Source: Vandiemenella viatica (lineage: Eukaryota; Arthropoda; Insecta; Orthoptera; Morabidae). From it: a stretch of 64,000 nt of DNA. The translations under genes were made by a program, and so were the position numbers. Below, one piece after another: positions 1-12,511 of the stretch. Position 1 is the stretch's first letter; each line of letters starts with the position of its first letter. Below the pieces are notes generated by a model. It searched no databases and was not told the DNA's origin. It saw nothing but the letters and a program-made list of their open reading frames with translations. The DNA lies in assembly GCA_031002005.1 (NCBI GenBank), contig CM061920.1, positions 106,265,447 to 106,329,446 of the forward strand, read 5' to 3'.

Positions 1-663
1 AATCCGATTGTTCAGAAATACGAGGTAAACAGTTCAGTTATTGATATGGTCGATTCTATTAAATATTTGGGAGTAACAGTACAAAGGAACATGAAATGGG
101 ACATACACATTAATTCGTTAGTAGGTAGAGCAAATTCTAGGCTGCAATTCATAGGTCGAATCTTGAAAAACTGTAATTAACAAACAAAGGAGATAGCGTA
201 CAAATATCTTGTGCGTCCACATTTGGATTATTGTTGTGCCATTTGGGACCCGTTTCGTAAGGAATTGATCGAAAGTATAGAGAAAGTACAGAGAAGAGCC
301 GCTCGGTTCGTGACCGCTTGCTACAGTCCTTATGAAAGCGTCACAGAACTGATTAGTAGATTAGGTTGGGAGTCTCTGGTAGATAGACGACACACGTTTC
401 GTTTAAACTTATTGGAAAACATGCGTACTCCCACTTTCACTTTTGAGTGTAGTGAAATACTTCTTCCACCAACCTATTTGAGTCGGAAGGACAGGAAAGA
501 TAAAATTAGAGAAATAAGGTGCCGGACTGATTCTTACATGAATTCTTTTTTCCCTCGTACCATTAGGGATTGGAATGCACAGCAAAGAGATTAGCTTTGG
601 TGCTGAGCACCCTCTGCCACCCACAATTTTGTGAATTGCAGAGTATATATGTAGATGTAGATA
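1..663 (+). mobile_element. CR1/Jockey-type LINE, C-terminal end of ORF2 plus 3' UTR (decayed)
   Basis: Non-LTR retrotransposon fragment entering from the left edge. Frame 1 reads from base 1 to the stop at 592-594, interrupted by one in-frame TAA at 178-180 that is a single change from CAA. Residues before it carry KYLGVTVQ, the usual segment after the RT palm. After it come RPHLDYCCAIWDP, VQRRAARFV and SFFPRTIRDWN, a series typical of the RT thumb and C-terminus of CR1/Jockey-group LINEs. The 3' UTR follows directly and ends in a short TGTAGA-type repeat near 648-663, as expected for LINEs with microsatellite tails rather than poly-A. The upstream RT core and any ORF1 lie outside the window. 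The protein would act in target-primed reverse transcription, but this copy is dead. A second copy lies at 42.8-43.4 kb on the other strand. The clade call rests on motifs only. Confidence 0.85.
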
Positions 664-800
664 ATAAAAACTAAATACGTGCGCAAATACAAATAATAGA
701 GTTTAAGGTTTCAGAAGTCAAGAGCATAAAACAGGCGGACGATTGACAGACCCTAAAACTATGCTGAACTCGCAGGATTGTAGCTTGAATTTTTTTTTCT

Positions 801-1020
801 GACTTTACGCCTCGTCAGCGTCCAGTTCATTAGAGCTGGGAAACGACTGGGGACAAGGAGCGGAAAGGAATTCGGCCATGGTCTTTTGAAGGAAACATCC
901 CCGCATGCCCCCGGAGTGATTTCAGGAAACCGTGGAAAATACAAATCTGGATGGTCGGAGGAGATTCGAACCCACGTCCTCCTGAATGCGAGGCCAGAGC
1001 GTCACCGCTCACTCAACACG
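801..1020 (-). repeat. SINE-A copy (tRNA-derived SINE)
   Basis: Near full-length copy of the most frequent short repeat in the window. Read on the minus strand it has a tRNA-like head (B-box-like GTTCGAATCTCC near 965), the conserved body with the CCATGGCCGAATTCC-type segment and a 3' end related to GACGAGGCGTAAAG. The small ORFs over it on both strands are by-products of the repeat. Confidence 0.8.
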
Positions 1021-1765
1021 TTTTAGTTTCAAAAACAACAGGACCTTGGAAAAGAAGCCGCGAGTATCTACGTATTATACATGGATATCTCAACATTTTC
1101 TTCAATACATTCCCTTACTGGTCTTACTCACGACTATTAGCTTTTTCAATGCCGTTATTATACAACTCTAAATTAGTGTGTACCACTCCGACCTAAAAGT
1201 GAACAACGCTGGCCACAGTAACGTTTAGTGCAGCAACTCAGAGTATATCCTCGTGAATCCCCCAATTAACAATTAATATCTACACCATAATAATCTACAC
1301 TATATAATTCAGTAGAAATATGAGAATATCAAATTATTTATTAAAATTACAATAATATTTTAAACGCATAGGAGTATGTCTTGAGGGTTTCGATACAGAC
1401 TGTCCTACTAATACTCTGACGAAGTATTTTTCAGCATCTACGGTTACTTCAATAATGATATTCGGAAAATAATGTTAGAATTCCCAGCTGAGACGGTTGA
1501 TAAATCTAGAGAACCTTGTAGAGAAAGGTCATGGAGAAGAGTCAAATTTTCTGTTACACATTTTAATTTTCCGCTTTATTTACTCCTCTGTGGTAATAGA
1601 TCTGATATATTACTTTAATTGTTTAATATTATTGCCTGTAAGAAATTTTTAGCCCCTTATATAATCTGTTTTTGGAGAGGACGACTGACCTTCAGTTGTG
1701 ACACTCATGCTGCAGTGTGAAGTCACAGAGCAATGTAGTAGATTACATGTTGTCCATTCATTTGT
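1021..1765. other. AT-rich stretch with no recognised feature
   Basis: No convincing ORF, terminal repeat or known repeat family was recognised. It consists of AT-rich single-copy-looking sequence between two SINEs. Confidence 0.5.
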
Positions 1766-2070
1766 ATTATAATAATAATTCCGTGTGGTCATAATGACCA
1801 GGAGATAGGGTTGTTATTGACTGCGCATTCCGCCCCTATCGTAGCCACCTTAACCTTGCCCAGCAATCCTGCCGGGTACAGGGGACCTACAGTTTATCGT
1901 GGAATCCAAACCACGGAAGCGTTCTGATGTACTTCACTTTACACAGCAAGCTGTGGCAGAGGTGAAGGCTGGGTTAAGCGACTTTGAAAATCACGGCCAA
2001 CACAGGGATTCGAAGCGGGAACCTTTCGATCTCCAGTCAGACGCTTAACCACTGAGCCACCAGACCGCTC
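1766..2070 (-). repeat. SINE-B copy (tRNA-derived, ATT-tailed)
   Basis: Minus-strand copy of a second tRNA-headed SINE. The head at 2070-1990 reads like a tRNA 5' half (TGGTGGCTCAGTGGTTAAGC, then GATTCGAA-type B box at about 2010). The body carries CACTTTACACAG and a CCGGGTACAGG segment, and the 3' end is an (AAT)n run at 1766-1780. Homologous copies lie at 24.57, 46.44 and 61.74 kb. Confidence 0.8.
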
Positions 2071-3114
2071 TCCATTTGTAATGAAATCATAAGACTACAA
2101 CAAAAAAGTAAAATATAATAAAAAAAATACCTTACTGTTTAACTTGAATATTAATTCAAAAGTTCGAATAAAATTAAAAAATGCTGCAAATATGGTGTTC
2201 ATTTGGAATAAATAAACAAAACAAAAGTTATTATTTTCTTCCTGTTAGAGATACAAATTTTCACAAAATTGCACATTTTTGCTAACAAAGTATATTATAA
2301 TATACTATTCATATACAGTATTAAGAAAAGAAACTGAGCACCTAAACAGCTTCCCCACCTCCACCGCTTATGGAAAGAATAATTATAATCCGTCTCTAAC
2401 TTCCTTTTATTTTCAACGCTTCTCCTACAGTTTCTCCTTAACTTAATTCCAGCTTCCCACATAGATTGGCACACCAGCATCACCCGTTCTCAGCACACGT
2501 CATCTCTGTAACCCATATCATCAATCCAAAAACTAAGTAAAAATGTTTTATAGTCACCTCAAAAGACTGAGCGAGCATTTCTCGTTTTTACAAACTTCGA
2601 TTAACATCAACTGAAACCTATTAAATATTATTTTTAAACATTTATTTTGAACCCTTACGTGATACACATTCAGAAATGTTTGTCACCTTTCCTGGTGAAC
2701 AGAGACCATACAGTACTTCAATAAAAGTTCTGTCACCAGGTCATTAGAACCAAATGAGCCTTTACCTCAGTTGAAAAATTATTACAGGGCTTCATTAAAT
2801 ATGTTGCTAGTAGACCGGATGTTTAAAAACTTCAAAAAACAAATAAGTACAAATATAACTATGAGCGTCACAACAAACATTAGGCAATTTCTCAAACTGT
2901 AGCTCACATTCAGATAGTTATTATTAATATCATCACCCTTATTCATATCTTTAAGTCACAACTATTGTAAATGTTTGTTTACTCTTTTCGAACTACTAGC
3001 TAGTCATTAAACAGCACCCCAATAATTATTTCAATGTTCATTGAGAAGTGAAGGCTTCCTCCAGTCCTTGTGGGTGAACGCTAATGTTCAAGCCTTACAG
3101 CAGTCTAGTTATCG
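2071..3114. other. AT-rich stretch with no recognised feature
   Basis: Only short stop-rich ORFs. No terminal inverted repeats, SINE heads or coding motifs were recognised. Confidence 0.5.
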
Positions 3115-3262
3115 TGATTTCGGTTTTACAATTTTACCCGAAATCTTTCCGGTCGATTGCGGGGATAGTTGATGAAAAAATCCCTTGGGTGATTTTCTTC
3201 CCGTTCCTTGCCATTCTCTCGGATTTAATGATCACCAAGTCGACTAACCATAAAGCACCATG
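3115..3262 (+). repeat. SINE-A-related fragment, diverged
   Basis: Plus-strand remnant of the SINE body. GATTTCGGTTTTACAATTTT is followed by a diverged middle, CTTCCCGTTCCTTGCC and a TTTAATGATCACC-like segment, in the same order as in complete copies. The tRNA-like head is missing or unrecognisable. Confidence 0.5.
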
Positions 3263-3823
3263 AACTAAAACTTTTCACCGGTGTGTTTAGAACATCCCTA
3301 CGCTCGAGGGGTTTGTTTTCTCCATCCACTTCTCGTTACCATAACAAAACTCACTGTAAATACTTTCTTTTCTCTTTTATCATTTAGATACTTCAGTGAG
3401 AGGTATTATTATTTTACAAATAATAATACAATATGCCAAATCACTTCATTTATTACGTTCTCGTTGTAGAACAAATCAAATTAGAAATTCTTCATAATGT
3501 TCCTTACTATTAAGTTCCTATTTTCAAATTTTCACACTCTCACATTCTTTACATTCATACTTGTCGAGGCTGTTGCCTCCGCATCCTATCATCCTACAAT
3601 ATTGTCTTTACTGTTTGGTGGCCTCCCGCGGACTGCTCTGAATTTGCTGTAACTATATTACGAGTGTATTGTACTGCGTGGCAAGCTGGCTGGCGAAACT
3701 ATTGACAAACAATGGATTCTCTAAGTTCCGAAACAAGGCTTCATTATTACTATTTCAAGAAAAAGAAACTTTACAATTAATTTTGAAATAAATAACTGTA
3801 AATAGAAAATACTATAGATCGGG

Positions 3824-4191
3824 GAATACCAGAAATAAAGAAATTTGAAGCATTTGAAATGTGGTGCTACAGAAGAATGCTGAAAATTAAGTGGACAGAC
3901 AAAGTAAGAAATGAACGAGTTTTGGAAATGATGGAAGAGGAAAGAAGTTTCTGGATGAAGCTTACAGAAAGAAGAGACAGACTGGTAGGTCATATTTTGA
4001 GACATGCTGGATTGGTTAATTTGCTGGTGGAGGGAACGGTCGAAGGTAAGAACTGTAGAGGAAGATAGAGATCAGAATATATGAAGAAGATAATGGAGGA
4101 CGTGGGTTATAAGGGATATGTAGAGATGAAGAGGTTAGCACAAGATAGGAAGGGATGGAGGATTGCATCAAACCAGTCGAAAGACTGATGG

Positions 4192-4222
<31 letters not shown>

Positions 4223-4223
4223 T
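3824..4223 (+). mobile_element. RTE-type LINE, 5'-truncated 3' end with target-site duplication and A28 tail
   Basis: C-terminal end of an RTE-like ORF2. The frame starts GIPEIKKFEAFEMWCYRRML, then KIKWTDKVRNE, LVGHILRHAGL and VEGTVEGKNCRGR, an order characteristic of the RTE-group ORF2 C-terminus. A TAG at about 4065 breaks the frame, which otherwise continues to IASNQSKD and a stop near 4187. The tail is 28 consecutive A (4196-4223). The insertion is flanked by the 10-bp direct repeat ATAGATCGGG at 3814-3823 and 4223-4232, so both ends of the insertion are defined. The 5' truncation is typical of incomplete target-primed reverse transcription. This copy keeps the GACAGACA segment that two other copies in the window have lost. 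Confidence 0.88.
4196..4223 (+). repeat. A28 homopolymer tail of the RTE insertion
   Basis: Uninterrupted run of A directly after the LINE 3' end. Pure tails of this length decay quickly, so the insertion is probably young. Confidence 0.9.
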
Positions 4224-4270
4224 AGATCGGGTTGGGCCAGTTACATGTGTCATATATGTCATATGGTACA

Positions 4271-4390
4271 CTGTAGAGGTTCCCAAAATTTTTCGTATCA
4301 CGCCCCCCCCCCCTTTTCCGTCAATAAAAAAAAATTAGTACCATACCCACCTCTTCCATATACAGCTTTATTATTAAAAAGGTAGCCTTT
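4271..4390 (+). mobile_element. Possible single hAT-type terminus
   Basis: CTGTAGAGGTTCCCAAAATT followed by a pyrimidine-rich CACGCCCCC run resembles the ends of hAT elements (CAGTGGTTCCCAA type), two clearer examples of which lie at 47.1 and 51.1 kb. I found no matching opposite end, so this is a solo end or a coincidence. The 118-codon minus-strand ORF covering it and the DNA to 4654 shows no recognisable domain. Confidence 0.3.
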
Positions 4391-5530
4391 TTCTACACAG
4401 TATTGGTCTACACAGTAGGCGAAGCTACCCCGCGCCAGTTTGAGATCCCATACATTACAGCATGAGCTGTGCAGATATTGCGCATCTGTAATAGGGCTAT
4501 TATCTGGGTTAAAAGGTACGCTAAGACTGATTAATTCAGAAGCCATATTGAGGCATTCGGTTAACACGCCACACAAGCTTGACTTATTGTGCATGCTGCT
4601 CCTTAAGCCTTCATAAGAACAGAGCAAATGTTTGCCACCAGTTACATTTCTCAAATTCGTTGATGAGTTTTTTCAACTCACCGCTAAAAGGAGTTTATTT
4701 GGTTCATTAAATTAAGAGTAACTACAGTTAGTGCGTGGTTTGCCACGCTAAATTCCTCTTTAGAAAACAAAACAACGGCTGAAGGTCAAAACAGTCTATG
4801 GCCAGATCACTGCTGAACTGAATCTATAACAATCCAAATGTTACTAGTTTAATTAAAAAATGTTTTGAATACAGTTTTGAACAGAATAAGCAAATGATAG
4901 AAGTTAAAATATGTCGACTATGACAGCCGCCGCTGGTTTACTGACAAAATCTTTAAAAGAGAAAAGTCAACATTAAAGCAATAAAAATCGTTACTGTTTC
5001 TTTACAGTTACAGATTCATAAATTTGCAATTGCTTTACATCACAATTAAATCATAATTTGATATTTTAATAGAATTATATTTCGTAAAAAAAATCCATCT
5101 ATAAATTCATAAAACCAATTAAAAGTGGGTTAGTTACAGGTGAAATATCACGGTGACGTTATATATCATAATAGTGGAAATGACGGTCATGGCCAGTTTC
5201 CAGCTCTTTCCTTGCCGGCAACATCTCTTGGTTGTAATGATCAACAAAACCGGATATGGTTAATTGACATAGGTCATGGCAGAAGTGTTACCGTTTCTTA
5301 ACAAGAATTTAATTTCGAAGCCGATAACTTCTCTCTACTGAAGAGCCCGTAGGTAGGTCTAGTAGTGTTTATCCAAAACAATAACGAATCCATGGCTAAT
5401 CGTCAGTATATTAACGCGTTTTTGTATCTGATTCATCATATTCAAAATTCTGTAAACAACGCTGTAAGAGCAAACATAGATACATTAATTCGTTTTGTGC
5501 ATTTTTTAAATTTTATTCTTATTGGTCTAA
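4391..5530. other. AT-rich stretch, one weak SINE trace
   Basis: No gene recognised. Around 5190-5262 a GGTCATGGCCAGTTTCC...TCTTTCCTTGCC order faintly resembles the SINE-A body on the plus strand, too diverged to call firmly. Confidence 0.4.
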
Positions 5531-5737
5531 GCTCCGTCGAAATCGAATTCTTTAGAGGCGTGAGAGGACTTGTGGCAAGGGATTCGGCCATGGCCTTTTG
5601 AACGAACCATTCCAACATTTGGTAGAGTGATTTGGGGAAACCATGGAAAGTCGAAATCTGGATAGCCGGACGGAGAATTTAATCTGCGTTCTTCCGAAAG
5701 CCAGACTCGAACATTATCGCTCACCCACCACGCTTGG
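5531..5737 (-). repeat. SINE-A copy
   Basis: Minus-strand copy. It reads from the head GTGGTGGGTGAGCGATAATG (5733-5714) through the decayed B-box region near 5690 and the CCATGGTTTCCCCAAATCAC body to a TTTCGACGGAGC 3' end. Some substitutions lie in the B box (AAATTCTCC in place of GAATCCCC). Confidence 0.75.
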
Positions 5738-8700
5738 TACGTTTTTTTGTAAACAACATGAGCTTCCGATTTTCCTGGAGGTGTTTACGCATTTTATACC
5801 ATAGTGGAAATTTTCCCATGGCACTTGCGTCAGTTTCTTCCAAGATCTCTTGAAGAATTAGTGCGTGTATTAAGAATCGACTTACGTACTGAGCGAAATC
5901 AAGGAAGAGTGCGCAGATGAGAAATGTTTTGACGCCACGCACTTGCTAAACTGGTCCGGCCCTAGTGGAATCCCTCCGCATCTGGTTCAGCCTCAATAAT
6001 ACCGGGTTTATGACGTCACTGGTGAGTAAAGTTCAAAATTCCTTCCTGGGAAACTGGTCAGTCAACTTCCAGTCCTCTGAAGGACTTCTTGTGTCCCGGC
6101 CACAGAAGAATGGCACGAGCATGATGACGTTTGGCCGTTTCGTTACGTAAAACCCACGTCTCGGAAATGACGACGTACCTCAGCTTTCATTAATTAACAT
6201 TTTACATCCAGAACGCCGATACATTTTTTTTTTCAAGATGTTATGAATCCATCACAAGGATTATTGGATTTTTATCTAAATATTTTAAACATTTAAGCTT
6301 GTTCAATTCTTCAGATGATGACTTAAACTGTTTCCGTCGGTGGCAACTTCTAAATGTAGTTGATATTTGGATGTTATTTCGAAGTAATTACAACTATGGG
6401 TTAATTTTAGCTAAACAAAACAAAAACAATGAAGCCACCGCTTTTTTAAGCATATGTAGATACCAATGAATCTTAATATTCTTTTATCCTTGAAACTAAT
6501 ATTAACTAATATTAACAATTTTTTGAGTTTGTTACATTAAAGAATTTGACTCCTCATTTTCTCTTCTTCCACCAACTTCTTTCTTCACTCATCATTTACA
6601 AAACATGTTTAGTGTTTTCTTTCTCCACTAATTTTTTTTTCTTCCTTCTCCTGTTTCCTTCTTTCTGGTGTACCTAGTATCCAAAATTCATTCAACAGTA
6701 TACTACTAATTTTTCCACAAGTATATAATAAGTCTACTGCTAATTTGTTAGTGTAAGCAACAGTCGAATGGTTGAACTGAATGACAAGGGAGGAACTGGA
6801 ATCTCGTATGTGAAGCAAATAATGTGTTACCTATGTTCTATTAAACAAGCCAAGTGAAGAGATTCATGTAAGATTGTAAGAGATAGCAAAATGGAACAAA
6901 CTAGGCGAGAAATTGATGACAATAAAAGTTTACGTACATTTTGATCGTTCTCAATACAATAACTTAGTTAACATTGAGCGAAATAAGACGAAATTTATAG
7001 ATATTTTTTCATGTGTAGGATGAGCGATTAACGTTGGGATGATATGCGTTTAATCACTGATCTGCCACCCATATTTCGGTTTTACATAGTTTTGCGAAAT
7101 CATTATGTGCAAATGCCATTATGGTTTCTCCGAATGACGATGTCCAAAACCATCTTTTGATCGATTCGTTAGTGAGTAAACAGCTATTATTGCAGAATCC
7201 GGATGAAAGTGGCTGTTTCCGGTTACACAAATAAGCGACTTGTGGCAAAAGTTCTGATAGCAAAACTGCTTACTGGACGAAAATGAGACAAACTAATTAA
7301 TAACGTTGTGTGATCTCGTTATTATAGATCCAACTACACGTTATTCTCGGTACTGAAATGTTTTAACAGTCCAAGCATTGGTTCTATCATCTTACTGATT
7401 CTCTGGAGTGTTGGTCGCTGTGATGTCTACTGTCTGTAAAGAACCAGTTTCTCGGGATGGCAAAAATAAATTTTGGCATCACGCATCGGGTATATTAGTC
7501 ATCTGATACAGATCACAATCATAACTAAAAATAAACATCACACAGTCACATCAGCGTGAAAGAGAATTAACATATAGAATGTTTTGGTTCTTTTCTGAGT
7601 GGTTTCGGTGTGATATAAAATTCAATAAACTTGTGAAGCAATCCATTTTATGTGTAATCTGAGAGACAGGCATATTTCCGTTGACTTTCCGTTTGTTGTG
7701 ACGGATAAGAGTGTGTTGTAACCTCTCCGGTGTGTCGTCAGGTAAGAATCCGTTTCCACTGAGTATTTAATAAATGTGGAGTCAGCTGCAATGCGCAGCT
7801 GAAAGTGATCAGGGTAAATAACATCACATCAGACTCTGCACAGAGATTGAAAACAGAACACACCAACTGATTGCACGACCTAACAGACGAATTACCTTTT
7901 TTCGATTGTAACTTATGTGGGGTCTATATTGCGTTATAACCTTATCCAGGCATGACTAAGTTCACTTATACGAATTTATTATAAGATCTTAAATCAACAA
8001 TATTTCGCAGTGGCAAGAATAGAGTGGCTCCAACTCCAAATTCATTTCTATGTAAACGTAAATAGTGAAAACTGCAGGAAAATACTCACCGATCTACTAT
8101 TTTTTATACTCAGTAATTAATCTTTAAAGTATAGGTGATAACTACGTCCCCAACGAAATGATATACATAACAACATACAGTAAAAACGCAATTATTAAAT
8201 TAGCGTCGCATGGAAAATTTTTGAAGGAATTGCATACTTCACGAGCCATGGTTTGTTGATATTAGTGGTATCCATAGGTTCTAGGTTGAGGTAGACCTCT
8301 ACACAAAATACAACTGCTAATCTTCAAATGATATTCAAATTAGTGAACCACTGTTAAAATAATAATACACAATCTAAAGCCAGTTCTGTTTCCGATTAAC
8401 ATGAAACTGAAATTAAAAAAAAAAAATTGCAACCATTCACAATGCTTTCAGTAATAGGACATACCATGTAGCTAGTGGATAAATATTCACGTACTAGGTT
8501 CAGAGAGAACATTACATTTCGAACTGGTTTCTCAATTAGTTTTAATGTGCCCTCTTTGAGTGTTTCCGCATACCTTACTAAAATTCGACATTACGTCCAC
8601 TCTCCGTCCATTACTAACAGCAATATGTGAGTGCAGAGCACAACGCTCAGTCTTTTAATTAAATTCTAAACGCATCGTCGACACTCGACACCTTTCTCAA

Positions 8701-9639
8701 AGTCGATCGTTCTAATAGCTACCAGTGGACTATTACGATTGCCAACAAAGCTCGAATAATTGTGTGCCACGCATGACTAACACGAAGCAAGACCATTCGG
8801 ATTTTAAGATACACAAGCGATAGTAAGGATCAAATAGATTAAGTTTCGTCATTTTAGACAAAACTGTAACGGACTATACCAAAGAGTTTTGGAGTATCCT
8901 AGGTTTTGAGAAAAGATAGGGTTAAGATAATAAGCAAATTTGGACAATTTATTTAAAAAGTTATATTTCGAAATGATAATTAAAAATCAGGATAAACATG
9001 ACAGGATCATAGTGTTCCATGCACGATAAACAAGTCAAAGCACCCTTGTATTTGATACCTGCAATCATTGATAATTATTATAAAGATTTTTCATATCGTT
9101 AGTAGGCCTTCATACAACAGCTAATGTGGTGCGATTTTTTTTTTTTATCTGTTTCTTGTTAAGGTAGCAAACTTGATTTAGCCATCCATTGTATCAACTT
9201 GTATCACTGTTGTGCCATTCTCCTGCGTATTGAATATTTTCAGGTGTGTTAATATTAATAGGCGTATTAATTTCCCAAAACCATAGGCCCCCTTCAGTTT
9301 CACACATCTTTGGAATTCATATTATTATGCGTTGTCAGCCTCAGAATATTTTATTCCCCTTTAAAGTATTAGTCCATTTTTTATAATGTTACTTTCATAA
9401 ATTAATGTCATTAATATATTTTGATGTAAGTAGGTGCATAAATTAAAATATGTTCTACTTCTCTGCAATGTTTATTTAATTATTTTAAATTCGTAGAGTG
9501 TAATTGTTTGTAATACATTTATGGCATGTATTTATACTATGGACGCTCTTAATTATTGCAAGATGAAACTAGTCGTACAGCTCTTTAAGAAAGCTATTGT
9601 CACTTCCCTACACTAATAATGGGGTTGACAATTAATCTT
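5738..9639. other. Long AT-rich stretch without recognised gene or element
   Basis: Scanned on both strands. Only short ORFs without recognisable domains, T-rich runs and no paired terminal repeats. It may hold decayed transposon sequence that cannot be identified without a repeat library. Confidence 0.5.
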
Positions 9640-10639
9640 TCCTTGTACAGTTCTTCGGATTGCACAGCTTTGAATGGAATGATCTATATTTAGCATAAGT
9701 GTATTTCCAACCTTTTTGCTTGAGAGGCCTGGCGTATAAGCTGTCTGCTGTTTTATGGAATCTTTGTAAGAAAGAGTGGAACGACCTACCATTTAATCTT
9801 AGTGTAACACATTGAGAACTGCCGAGTTCTATTTTCTCAAATGCCACAGACGTGTTTTGAGACAGATTTAGAAGTGTTTTTGGCCGAGAAAGAGACGGTT
9901 AAGAGTGAGGGGACACTAGGCACATAGTAGAGATTTTGTATGTAGAATGTAGGCAGTAGTAAACACACTCCGAGACGAGCGAGTAATCGTTTGTTGCTTA
10001 CGCCGCGGGGGACAGCGCGTCGGAGTGGCAGTCAGTCATTCAGAAGCGGTGCGACATGGTGCTGTGAAAGCGACAGTGATATTCAGCTTACTATAAAGGT
10101 CCACGATAGACCTGACATTTATAAGCATAAAAGAGTTCGATACCTTCGGCGTCTGATATCGAAGTGACCTCGTCAATTCCAACCGTACCTACATCACGAA
10201 TGGTTCTTCATTGGCTGCCTCTCACGATTAAACCTCTGAATGCCCAGCCATAAAAATAAACTGTATTTATTTTAAAAATGAATTAGCTGAAATATGATAC
10301 TTTTACATATTCGACTTTTCTAACCGACATAAATTTACATATGTCAACTTCATGTAAAGATTTGGACTGCCAGAATACAGATCCAAAATCCGCTGACGAT
10401 GCTGAAAATCCAGAGAAGTGCGACGTTGCATTCCACCATGATTGCTGATTATAGTGATTACCAAAAAATATTGTGTTTAGGATTATTAACGTTACAAATA
10501 AGTTAATTAATAGTGTATGAGATTAGACTAAGTTTATTAATTTGGAAGTTACTCAGAAGTTTCCAATTCAAGATAATGCAAGGTTAATGCCATCCATAGA
10601 CGATGCAATACAGCAATTTTTGAACGGCAGGACGAGGGT
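9640..10639. other. Unassigned stretch with a GC-richer patch near 9.95-10.22 kb
   Basis: A 71-codon minus-strand ORF (9632-9847) has no domain I recognise. At 9960-10220 base composition shifts upward (GACGAGCGAG, CGCCGCGGGGGACAG), reminiscent of an LTR/leader or promoter segment, but no LTR pair, primer-binding site or poly-purine tract was located. Function unknown. Confidence 0.3.
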
Positions 10640-10800
10640 TGGGATGCCTGTCCTGTCATCTAGGTTTCTGTTTTCCATGGTTTTGGAGAATCACAGTAGG
10701 CGAGTGCCAGGATGGTTCCTTAAAAATGACATAGCCGAATTTCTTTTCGTTCCTTGCCCCCAGTAGTTTCCCGTTTTTAATTACCTCTACTGGTCACAAG
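10640..10800 (+). repeat. SINE-A fragment, diverged body
   Basis: Plus-strand body of the family: TCTGTTTTCCATGGTTTTGG, a GGCGAGTGCCAGGATGGTTCC segment, then CGTTCCTTGCCCCCAG and TTTTTAATTACCTC. The tRNA-like head is diverged (GACGAGGGTTGGGATGCCTG at the B-box position). Confidence 0.65.
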
Positions 10801-11217
10801 GAAAAACATATTTTTTTTGGCCAAAAGGGTGGGCAGTTAGAAGAAATTCAGGGTCATTCAAAAGAACAAGTTGGTATCATCCGAGGTTAAGATCATCTCA
10901 TTTAAATTCCATTTGGCTGGACGAAAACGTAGCATTAACGCAAACCCTATAACAATCAAGGCATAGTGGGGACGCTGCCTACTCTATTCTACCCATGTAT
11001 GTTGGCTGCTACCACACATGTCTACTGTGCGATACTGGTGGAGGGTTGATACACTCGCAGCATATTGGTGGAGGAACGGACAAAGTAAGCTGTCTCTGCT
11101 ATGGAGTATCAGATAGTTTCTTCGATTATTGCGGTTGTATTGTGCTATTCAGTTTGTGGGATGAAGTGTTCTACACTTATTACATACTAATATTCAAGAT
11201 TTCAAAACCTTAAAATA

Positions 11218-12511
11218 CAACGGCGGAAACAGATAGTGTTACTCCTAAACAAAGTTGTGATAAACATATGAAATGTAGCTCCAAGTCTCCCCATATGAAG
11301 AGGATTAAATTATTAAAAATTGAAATTTTTGCATGTAATAATATGAGAATTATGGGGCTATTTAATATGGAAAATTTCTACATTGTTTATCGTAACGCGA
11401 CATTTCTCTCCACACTTTCTTGGCAACCAATTGTACCAGAATGTCTGACTGTGAGAGAAGTCAGATACTTGGCATGTTTGAAATGGATGCATCATGTCCC
11501 GAAATTTCCCGAAGGATTGGCCGTAGTGCAATGTCAGTATAGAGACTTGTTACACAGGGGCGCAAGAAAGATCTAGTACTCATAGAACTGGCAACTATCC
11601 ACACAGAAGAACAACAGCACCTGAATACCGCCAAATTGTGCGGATGGTTGTCGACAGACGGATGATTGAAGTCCAGATCTGAGCAGAGGTTACAGAGGGA
11701 GTGACCCCATGGACAATTCTAAATCCATTTCTTGAAGCTGGGTTATATTCTCTTACGTATGCCTCATATTAATCTGATTTCACTTCCAGCAAAGTCTATC
11801 CTGGTATACTGCAAATCGCAATGGGACACGTGAACGGCACACAGTTGTGTTTAGTGACGAGTCCCGCTTCTGTCTGTCACAGAGTGACAATCGACAAAAG
11901 TTCGCAGCCGTAGTGTGGAAAGGACCCGACCTGCTGTGATTTCAGAACATCGCACAGGTCCAACCCCTGGTTTCATTGATTGAGGTGCAATCAATTACAT
12001 GAGGGCTGACTTGGTTGTTGTTGAAGGCACAGTGACAGCCCTCCAGCTTTAGGGTGCTACCACCTGTTATGACTTCCTTCATGTCCATCATCCGATACGT
12101 ATCTTCCAAATGGATAATCTTCATGCTGCAGTCATCACAAAACAAGCCTTTCAAGGGTTTAAGGCCATGAATTGGACGGCATAGTCCCCGGATTTATCAC
12201 AAATAGAGCATTTCTGGGAAGCCATGGGTAGATACATTAGATCACATGGTCACCCAGCACAAACTGTGCAACAACTGACTGCACAAGACATGCAGGCATA
12301 GAGACGCATACCCCAAGAAGACATTTACTGATTCAATGCAGGCAACGATCCTGCTAAGTGTGGGCGCGCTTGTCACTGACACTTGTATCTGAAAGGAATA
12401 AATTTCCCAAGATGCATTTCAATTTATTATTTCTTCTGGATATGATACTGGATATATTTTCAAAGTTTCCTTAAATTCCATCATATACTTATTTTCATTT
12501 CCGCCCGTGTG
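11218..12511 (+). mobile_element. Tc1-type DNA transposon with inverted repeats (1,294 bp, inactive)
   Basis: Complete but decayed element. The left end CAACGGCGGAAACAGATA (from 11218) pairs with the right end, which read inward on the other strand starts CACACGGGCGGAAATGAAAA. Both ends are flanked by TA (11216-11217, 12512-12513), the Tc1/mariner target duplication. The interior carries a transposase in the expected order (separate entry). Length fits the 1.2-1.7 kb family range. Confidence 0.85.
11440..12375 (+). pseudogene. Tc1-family DDE transposase pseudogene
   Basis: Several frames are needed to read the protein. A helix-turn-helix-like N-terminal segment comes first. The segment HTVVFSDESRFCLSQSD near 11847-11900 matches the first catalytic-aspartate box (VVFSDESRF). 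QMDNLHAAVITKQAFQGF near 12112-12155 matches the second (FQQDNARPHTA in intact relatives). SPDLSQIEHFWEAMGRYI near 12186-12236 matches the third (SPDLNPIEHLWD). Distal IPQEDIY and FNAG match the C-terminus. The normal protein binds the inverted repeats and catalyses cut-and-paste into TA sites. This copy has many stops and frameshifts, so it cannot make transposase. The three boxes identify the family with high confidence; the exact subfamily is not assigned. Confidence 0.85.

Noticed and set aside
4298..4654. 118-codon minus-strand ORF
   Set aside because: No recognisable domain. It runs into the G-rich run of a possible hAT end and an AT-rich tract, and the composition does not look protein-like.
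9900..10260. LTR or retroviral leader
   Set aside because: The composition shift is suggestive, but no paired LTR, primer-binding site or poly-purine tract was found.
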